DNA of 64,000 bases from positions 248,001 through 312,000 of the forward strand of contig NZ_PENI01000007.1 in the NCBI RefSeq assembly GCF_003688995.1. The letters are read 5' to 3'. Positions 59,967 through 64,000 of the stretch are shown here, in pieces. A model generated the notes under the pieces. It was not told where the DNA came from. It searched no databases and worked only from the letters and a program-made list of their open reading frames with translations. Within the stretch, counting starts at the first letter, position 1, and every line of letters begins with the position of its first letter. A program made the translations under genes and the position numbers. Source of the DNA: Streptomyces shenzhenensis. GTDB lineage: Bacteria > Actinomycetota > Actinomycetes > Streptomycetales > Streptomycetaceae.

Positions 59967-60698
59967 CTAGGGGGCGAGGGAATCGGGCAGCCGACGGCGC
60001 AGATAGGGCAGGACACCGCGTTCCAGGAGGGCCCGGTGCCACCGCCGCCGGGCCCGCGCGACGTCGGCCGCGCTCACCGGCCCGCGCGCTCCGTCCGGTT
60101 CGCCGGCCCGGTCCGGGACCGCCCGGGGCAGCGCCGGCAGGCCGACCGCCGCGGCGGCCACCGCGACCACGGCGAGCACCCAGCCCGCTGAGCGGACCGA
60201 GCCGGCGAACCCGAGGGCCGTGCCGGTGAGGAGCAGCCCGTATCCGATGAGCAGGAGAACGGCCGCGGAGACGGCGGAGATCGAGGGCAGCAGCACGGCC
60301 GGCGGCAGCCCGGAGCCAGCGGGTGGGCCGCCCGCGGCCGGTGGCGTCCGGCGGCCGGCCGTGGCGCGGGCGGCCGTGTAGGCGCGGTACTCGTCGTGGG
60401 CCGCGGCGGCGATCTCGGTGTCCGCCGCCAGCGCCCACGCCCGCAGCCGGGCCGCCGCCCCGCCGGTGGGATCGGCGCTCAGGGCCGAGCGGATCTCCGC
60501 GGTCTCCAGGGCCGCCCGGAGCACCTGCTCGAAGTCCGCCCGGTCTCCCGGACCCAGGCCCGGCACGCCGCTCACGCCCGTCCCCCGGGCGCCACGAGGG
60601 CCCGCTCGGCGCGGGTCCTCCGTCGGCAGTGCCGGCGTGTGAGGGCCGGGGGCGCGGCCCTCACACGGGTCTTCGGTGTGCCTCGCCCTGTCAGACAT
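59967..60698 (-). CDS. Ter-island membrane protein (paralogue of 63505-64000)
   Basis: The 243-residue protein overlaps the end of the upstream terD gene by 8 nt, so it is in the same operon. Its N-terminal third is Pro/Gly/Arg-rich and soluble. The middle has [20 protein letters not shown] and two membrane helices ([39 protein letters not shown]). The C-terminus is basic, with [20 protein letters not shown]. The incomplete protein at the window's end has the same helix and tail pattern. No family name comes to mind. Likely function: membrane partner of TerD. Confidence 0.75.
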   Translation of the reverse strand: MSDRARHTEDPCEGRAPGPHTPALPTEDPRRAGPRGARGTGVSGVPGLGPGDRADFEQVLRAALETAEIRSALSADPTGGAAARLRAWALAADTEIAAAAHDEYRAYTAARATAGRRTPPAAGGPPAGSGLPPAVLLPSISAVSAAVLLLIGYGLLLTGTALGFAGSVRSAGWVLAVVAVAAAAVGLPALPRAVPDRAGEPDGARGPVSAADVARARRRWHRALLERGVLPYLRRRLPDSLAP

Positions 60699-61266
60699 CG
60701 ACTCCGAAGTCTGCGGCGATGCCCGCGAGGCCCGCGGCGTAGCCCTGGCCGACCGCGCGGAACTTCCACTCGGCGCCGTTGCGGTACAGCTCGCCGAAGA
60801 CCATCGCGGTCTCGGTCGAGGCGTCCTCGGACAGGTCGTACCGGGCGATCTCGGCGCCGCCCGCCTGGTTCACCACGCGGATGAAGGCGTTGCGGACCTG
60901 CCCGAAGCTCTGGCCGCGCGACTCGGCGTCATGGATCGAGACCGGGAAGACGATCCGCTCCACCTCGGCGGGCACGGCGGCCAGGTCGACCTTGACGGAC
61001 TCGTCGTCGCCCTCGCCCTCACCGGTGAGGTTGTCGCCGGTGTGCTCCACCGAACCCTCGGGGCTCTTCAAGTTGTTGTAGAAGACGAAGTGCTGGTTCG
61101 AGGGGACCTTGCCCGCGGAGGTCAGCAGCAGCGCGGACGCGTCGAGGTCGAAGTCGGCCCCGGTGGTGGTCCGTACGTCCCAGCCCAGCCCCACGAGCAC
61201 GGCGCTCAGGCCCGGCGCCTCCTTGCTCAGCGAGACATTGCCGCCCTTGGCCAGGGAAACACCCAT
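60691..61266 (-). CDS. terD: TerD-family tellurium/stress-resistance protein
   Basis: This 191-residue protein is a single canonical TerD domain of the standard length. It starts at ATG 61266 behind GGAGG. It shows [49 protein letters not shown], the acidic [15 protein letters not shown] calcium site, [14 protein letters not shown] and [20 protein letters not shown]. TerD binds calcium and is tied to a membrane-associated stress and phage-defence complex. A BlaI-type operator lies 54 nt upstream, and the membrane-protein gene downstream overlaps its stop. Confidence 0.96.
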   Translation of the reverse strand: MGVSLAKGGNVSLSKEAPGLSAVLVGLGWDVRTTTGADFDLDASALLLTSAGKVPSNQHFVFYNNLKSPEGSVEHTGDNLTGEGEGDDESVKVDLAAVPAEVERIVFPVSIHDAESRGQSFGQVRNAFIRVVNQAGGAEIARYDLSEDASTETAMVFGELYRNGAEWKFRAVGQGYAAGLAGIAADFGVDV

Positions 61267-61319
61267 GCTTCATTCCTCCATGCGGTCGACTCGGGTCCGT
61301 GCCACGGCCCGAGCTAGAA

Positions 61320-61335
61320 TCTACAGCACTGTAGA
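61320..61335. promoter_or_regulatory. BlaI-type operator between terD and blaI-like genes
   Basis: TCTACA-GCAC-TGTAGA lies 54 nt upstream of terD and 205 nt before the divergent BlaI-family gene. It may control both, giving autoregulation. Confidence 0.85.
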
Positions 61336-61539
61336 AGTAATCGCGGAGAGGGCGCGTACGGACGCGACCGAATGCGCCACCTGGCTCCGCGACGGGCCGA
61401 GGACGCGATGCGACGCGACGTCACCGGCGGCATCGGGCCGCGGGCACGCGTTCGGAGCGGGCCGGGGCCCTTGGCTCTATACGATGTGACGCCCCCGGGG
61501 CGAGGAGCCGGGCGGGGCGCAGCAGAAGGGAGACAGCGC

Positions 61540-61923
61540 GTGACGAAGCCGGATCCGCGCCGTCCGCGCCGGGCGCAGGGCGCGTTGGAGACACAGGTGC
61601 TCGCGGCGCTCCACGAGGCCGGCGGCCCGGTGACGGCGGGCTGGGTGCAGGACCATCTGGCCGCCGACCTGGCCTACACCACCGTGATGACGGTGCTGGC
61701 CCGGCTGCTGGCGAAGGACGCCGTCACCCGCCGGCGCGAAGGCCGCTCGTTCGTGTGGCTGCCCGCCGCGGACGGGGCCGGTCTCGCCGCGCTGAAGATG
61801 CACAAGGTCCTGGACGGCGAGCGGGACCGCAGGGCGGTGCTGGCCAGTTTCGTCACCGCGCTGCCGGAGGACGACGAGCAGTTGCTGCGCGAGCTGCTGG
61901 ACCAGGTCGGCGACGAGGACTGA
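61540..61923 (+). CDS. BlaI/MecI/CopY-family transcriptional repressor
   Basis: The 127-residue protein starts at GTG 61540 with AAGGGA upstream. The winged helix (LETQVLAALHEAGGPVTAGW, YTTVMTVLARLLAKDAVTRR, EGRSFVWLP) matches the BlaI family: the TTVMTVLxRLxxK recognition helix is typical. The C-terminal part (RAVLASFVTALPEDDEQLLR) is the dimerisation region, where MecI-type repressors are cleaved. The M56 peptidase gene follows 4 nt after the stop. The three TCTACA-N4-TGTAGA sites are its probable targets (inference). Confidence 0.92.
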   Translation: MTKPDPRRPRRAQGALETQVLAALHEAGGPVTAGWVQDHLAADLAYTTVMTVLARLLAKDAVTRRREGRSFVWLPAADGAGLAALKMHKVLDGERDRRAVLASFVTALPEDDEQLLRELLDQVGDED

Positions 61924-61927
61924 CCGC

Positions 61928-62869
61928 ATGGGGATCTTCGTCTTCCTGCCGCTGGTGCTGCCGCTGACCGCCTGGCCGATCGCGCGCCTGGCCGAGCAGC
62001 GACTGCACCCACGGACCGCGACGCTGCTGCTGACCGGTGTCTCCTCCGTCATGGCCCTGTGCAGCACGGTGTGTCTGGCGTTGCTGATGGTGGTCGGCAC
62101 CGCGCAACTGCCCGGCAATCCGCTGCCGGACGGCTGGTCGGACTCCGAGGTGCGGGAGAGCGTGCCGCACCACGAGATCGTCGGCAAGGCCGCGATTCCC
62201 GCGCTGGTCGCGGTGGTCGGCGGCGGTCTGCGCGCCCTGCTGCACCACCACCGGTTACTGCGCCGCGCCCACCAGGCCCTGGCGGGACTGCCGCGTACGG
62301 CGGTGGCGGTGCTGCCCGATGCCGAGCCGTACGCCTACGCGCTGCCGGGCGGTCCGCGTGACCGCGTCGTCGTCTCGACGGGCATGCTCACCCGCCTCGC
62401 CCCGCGGGAGCGCCGGGCCCTGTTCGCCCACGAGCGCGCGCACCTCGCGGCCGGCCACCACCGTCATCTGCTGCTGGTCCGGCTGGCCGCCTGCGCCAAC
62501 CCCTTCCTGTGGCCGCTGCGGACGGCCGTGGCCTATACGACCGAGCGCTGGGCGGACGAGGCGGCGGCTCAGGCCGTGGGCAGCCGCCGGGCCGTCGCCC
62601 GGGCGATCGGCAAGGCGGCACTGGTCACCCACGGCGCGCCCGCGACGGCGTTCGCCGGGGTCGCCGCGTTCGCGGCTCCGGGCCCGCTCCCCCGCCGGGT
62701 CGCGGCCCTGCTCGGACCGGCGCCCGTCGTGCGCGCGTGGCCGCCCATCTTCACCGCGGTGGGCCTGGCCCTGTGGACCGCCGCGACCGGGGCACTGCTG
62801 TCGGCGATGTTCTCGGCCAACTCGGCGGTCACGCTGCTGCTGCTCCTGCACGCGGCCACGCCCCTGTGA
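61928..62869 (+). CDS. M56-family membrane metallopeptidase (BlaR1/MecR1-like, no sensor domain)
   Basis: The 313-residue protein starts at ATG 61928. Helices at the N-terminus (FVFLPLVLPLTAWPIARL; TLLLTGVSSVMALCSTVCLA) and at about residue 90 precede the zinc motif FAHERAHLAAGHH (H168, E169, H172), followed by YTTERWADEAAAQAVG, which supplies the third ligand. A C-terminal helix pair ends it. BlaR1/MecR1 carry a penicillin-binding sensor domain; this protein ends after the peptidase, so its signal must be sensed in the membrane or by a partner. It likely triggers cleavage of the BlaI-family repressor. Confidence 0.92.
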   Translation: MGIFVFLPLVLPLTAWPIARLAEQRLHPRTATLLLTGVSSVMALCSTVCLALLMVVGTAQLPGNPLPDGWSDSEVRESVPHHEIVGKAAIPALVAVVGGGLRALLHHHRLLRRAHQALAGLPRTAVAVLPDAEPYAYALPGGPRDRVVVSTGMLTRLAPRERRALFAHERAHLAAGHHRHLLLVRLAACANPFLWPLRTAVAYTTERWADEAAAQAVGSRRAVARAIGKAALVTHGAPATAFAGVAAFAAPGPLPRRVAALLGPAPVVRAWPPIFTAVGLALWTAATGALLSAMFSANSAVTLLLLLHAATPL

Positions 62870-62880
62870 CCCGGCCCGGG

Positions 62881-62908
62881 GCGGACGGGCGGCGCACCCG
62901 CCCGCCGC
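62881..62908. terminator. Possible terminator between M56 and terB genes
   Basis: GCGGACGGGCGG (62881-62892) pairs with CCGCCCGCCGC (62898-62908) with one bulged A and a 5-nt loop, in the 67-nt gap between convergent genes. Confidence 0.5.
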
Positions 62909-62936
62909 GGTGGCATCCGGCCGCAAGGGCGTTCGC

Positions 62937-63392
62937 TCACAGGTCGAACTCGTGGGGCGGCAGCCCCAGTGCGAAGCAGGCCTCGCGGACCACGGCGCGC
63001 TCGGTGGCGTCGAAGTCGCCGTCGGCGCCGCCGATGACGATGCCGATCTGGATCACCGCGCGGGCCTCGGCGGGCTTCTTCTTCGCCTTGGCGATCTCCT
63101 GGAGCACGCCGACCTTGCCGAAGTCGAAGTCGGCGGTCAGCTTGTCCAGGTTCTCCTCGAAACGGCGCCGCAGGTCGTCCGCGGGGAAGTTCTGCAGCAC
63201 CTCGTTGCTGAAGATGAGCTGGGCGACGCGCTGCCGCTCGGACGGGTCGATCTTCCCGTCGGCCGCGGCCACCAGGGCGCACATCGCCATGCTCGCGTCG
63301 CGGAACGCACCGCTCTTCAGGTCGTTCTTCTTCGCCACCAGCTGATTCTGCATCTGCGACGCCGAATCCTTGATGCGGTCCCACAGGGCCAT
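62937..63392 (-). CDS. terB: TerB-family tellurite-resistance protein
   Basis: The 151-residue protein starts at ATG 63392 with GAGGGAAG upstream; a longer in-frame start would read through the operator. It is a standard-length TerB helical domain: DRIKDSASQMQNQLVAKKND, MAMCALVAAADGKIDPSERQ (the conserved A-D-G-x-I-x-x-x-E acidic loop), a second ADGDFDATERAVVREACFAL loop and the PPHEFDL end. The paired acidic loops are proposed metal sites. It would act with TerD at the membrane. A perfect BlaI-type palindrome is 63 nt upstream. Confidence 0.96.
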   Translation of the reverse strand: MALWDRIKDSASQMQNQLVAKKNDLKSGAFRDASMAMCALVAAADGKIDPSERQRVAQLIFSNEVLQNFPADDLRRRFEENLDKLTADFDFGKVGVLQEIAKAKKKPAEARAVIQIGIVIGGADGDFDATERAVVREACFALGLPPHEFDL

Positions 63393-63454
63393 GTCGACTT
63401 CCCTCGCTCCGGGGCCGCCGCAGCGCGCACGAAGCCGCACCGGCAGCCGCCTAC

Positions 63455-63472
63455 TTCTACAGTGCTGTAGAA
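63455..63472. promoter_or_regulatory. BlaI-type operator upstream of terB
   Basis: TTCTACA-GTGC-TGTAGAA is a perfect 18-bp palindrome, the longest of the three. It is located in the 112-nt gap upstream of terB. Confidence 0.85.
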
Positions 63473-63504
63473 GATAGCAGCAGGCGACCACCCTCCGTGC
63501 CGGT

Positions 63505-64000
63505 CTAGCGGATGGCGCGGTCACCCCGTTCCCGCATCCGCGCCTCCTCGATGCGGCCGAGCAGGAACGGCGTCATCCCCCGCTCCAGCAGGGCGAGTTC
63601 CCAGGCCGCACGCGCCGCGGCCACCTCCGGGTCGGCGTCGGCCGGGGTGCCGCGCTCCTCGCCGGAGCGGTTGCGGACCGCCGTCGCCAACAGCCAGATC
63701 AGATCGCCGATCGCCGCCCCGGCGGCCACCGCTGCCGCGAGCAGCCCCGCCATGATCAGGCCGTCGCCGACGTAGGGACGGCCGCCGACGGCGCGCAGGC
63801 CGTACCCGGACAGCAGGAAGACGGCGGCGGCCACGGCCGACAGGCTCGGCACGAGCACCGCGAACAGGGCCAGGAGACCGCCCGCGCGGCGCGGCGTCGC
63901 CCCCGCGTCGCCCTCGGTCTGCGCGCGGCCGGCGCGCCCGGCGGCCGCCGCTCTCGCGGCGAGGTAGTCCTGGTACTCGACGGCCGCCGCCGCCGTGATG
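63505..64000 (-). CDS. Ter-island membrane protein, C-terminal part (paralogue of 59967-60698)
   Basis: The gene runs off the right edge; at least 165 residues are visible up to stop 63505. The segments AVEYQDYLAARAAAAGR, LVPSLSAVAAAVFLLSGYG, a second helix (IMAGLLAAAVAAGAAIGDLI) and the tail AAWELALLERGMTPFLLGRI match, in order, the protein at 59967-60698 ([46 protein letters not shown]). The pair of paralogues inside one ter island suggests a dedicated membrane partner family. The start is outside the window. Confidence 0.7.
   Translation of the reverse strand, partial: ITAAAAVEYQDYLAARAAAAGRAGRAQTEGDAGATPRRAGGLLALFAVLVPSLSAVAAAVFLLSGYGLRAVGGRPYVGDGLIMAGLLAAAVAAGAAIGDLIWLLATAVRNRSGEERGTPADADPEVAAARAAWELALLERGMTPFLLGRIEEARMRERGDRAIR

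Overview
The window is a high-GC, densely coded stretch of actinomycete chromosome, almost certainly Streptomyces. GTG and TTG starts, 4-bp start/stop overlaps, many secreted hydrolases, LacI-controlled sugar ABC loci without their own ATPase, a GH46 chitosanase, a streptogrisin-type protease and TerD/TerB stress proteins all fit. I saw no rRNA, tRNA, CRISPR array, integrase or complete transposon. The content (secreted enzymes, regulators, several broken genes) looks like accessory or chromosome-arm DNA rather than the conserved core.

Left part (1-20.8 kb): the end of a beta-helix protein, a GNAT acetyltransferase, a collapsed acetylxylan-esterase remnant, a LysE-type exporter, a secreted CAP protein facing an M4 metalloprotease, an NAD kinase, a cysteine-desulfurase-like enzyme, a FUSC membrane protein, a divergent acyl-CoA dehydrogenase/TetR pair with a strong operator, a GH46 chitosanase with a palindromic operator, an AI-2E-family membrane protein, a NodB deacetylase, a NarL-type two-component system and a phospholipid-methyltransferase-like protein. 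At 20.4-22.3 kb an FAD oxidoreductase gene lies between the N- and C-terminal pieces of what looks like one GNAT gene.

Middle (22.4-43.7 kb): a streptogrisin-like protease, a penicillin-binding-type serine hydrolase, and two sugar-uptake islands. Island 1 (25.1-31.5 kb) has a GH2 enzyme plus a binding protein and two permeases, facing a LacI regulator; two near-identical operators mark it as one regulon. Island 2 (34.0-40.9 kb) has a glycogen-debranching-type glucosidase, a LacI regulator, and a binding protein with two permeases. Between them sits an ArsR/MFS pair with a perfect nested-palindrome operator. A secreted alpha/beta hydrolase and a membrane-anchored SpoIIE phosphatase follow.

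Right part (43.7-64 kb): a flavin reductase, a lipid kinase, DUF6400 and zinc-ribbon small proteins, an AhpD-like protein, phosphoglucomutase, a MASE1 membrane protein, a 60-bp minisatellite, another SpoIIE phosphatase, a DUF427 protein, an Acetyltransf_6 protein, an alpha/beta hydrolase, a PfkB kinase, a membrane protein and a cold-shock-domain protein. The last 7 kb is the most interesting part: a ter-type stress island with three TerD proteins, TerB, two paralogous membrane proteins, an orphan TatA, a lysozyme-fold protein and a BlaI/M56-peptidase pair. Three copies of the palindrome TCTACA-N4-TGTAGA lie about 55-65 nt upstream of tatA, terD and terB. This predicts a BlaI-controlled, protease-triggered envelope-stress regulon. 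All functions are read from sequence patterns alone; no searches were run.
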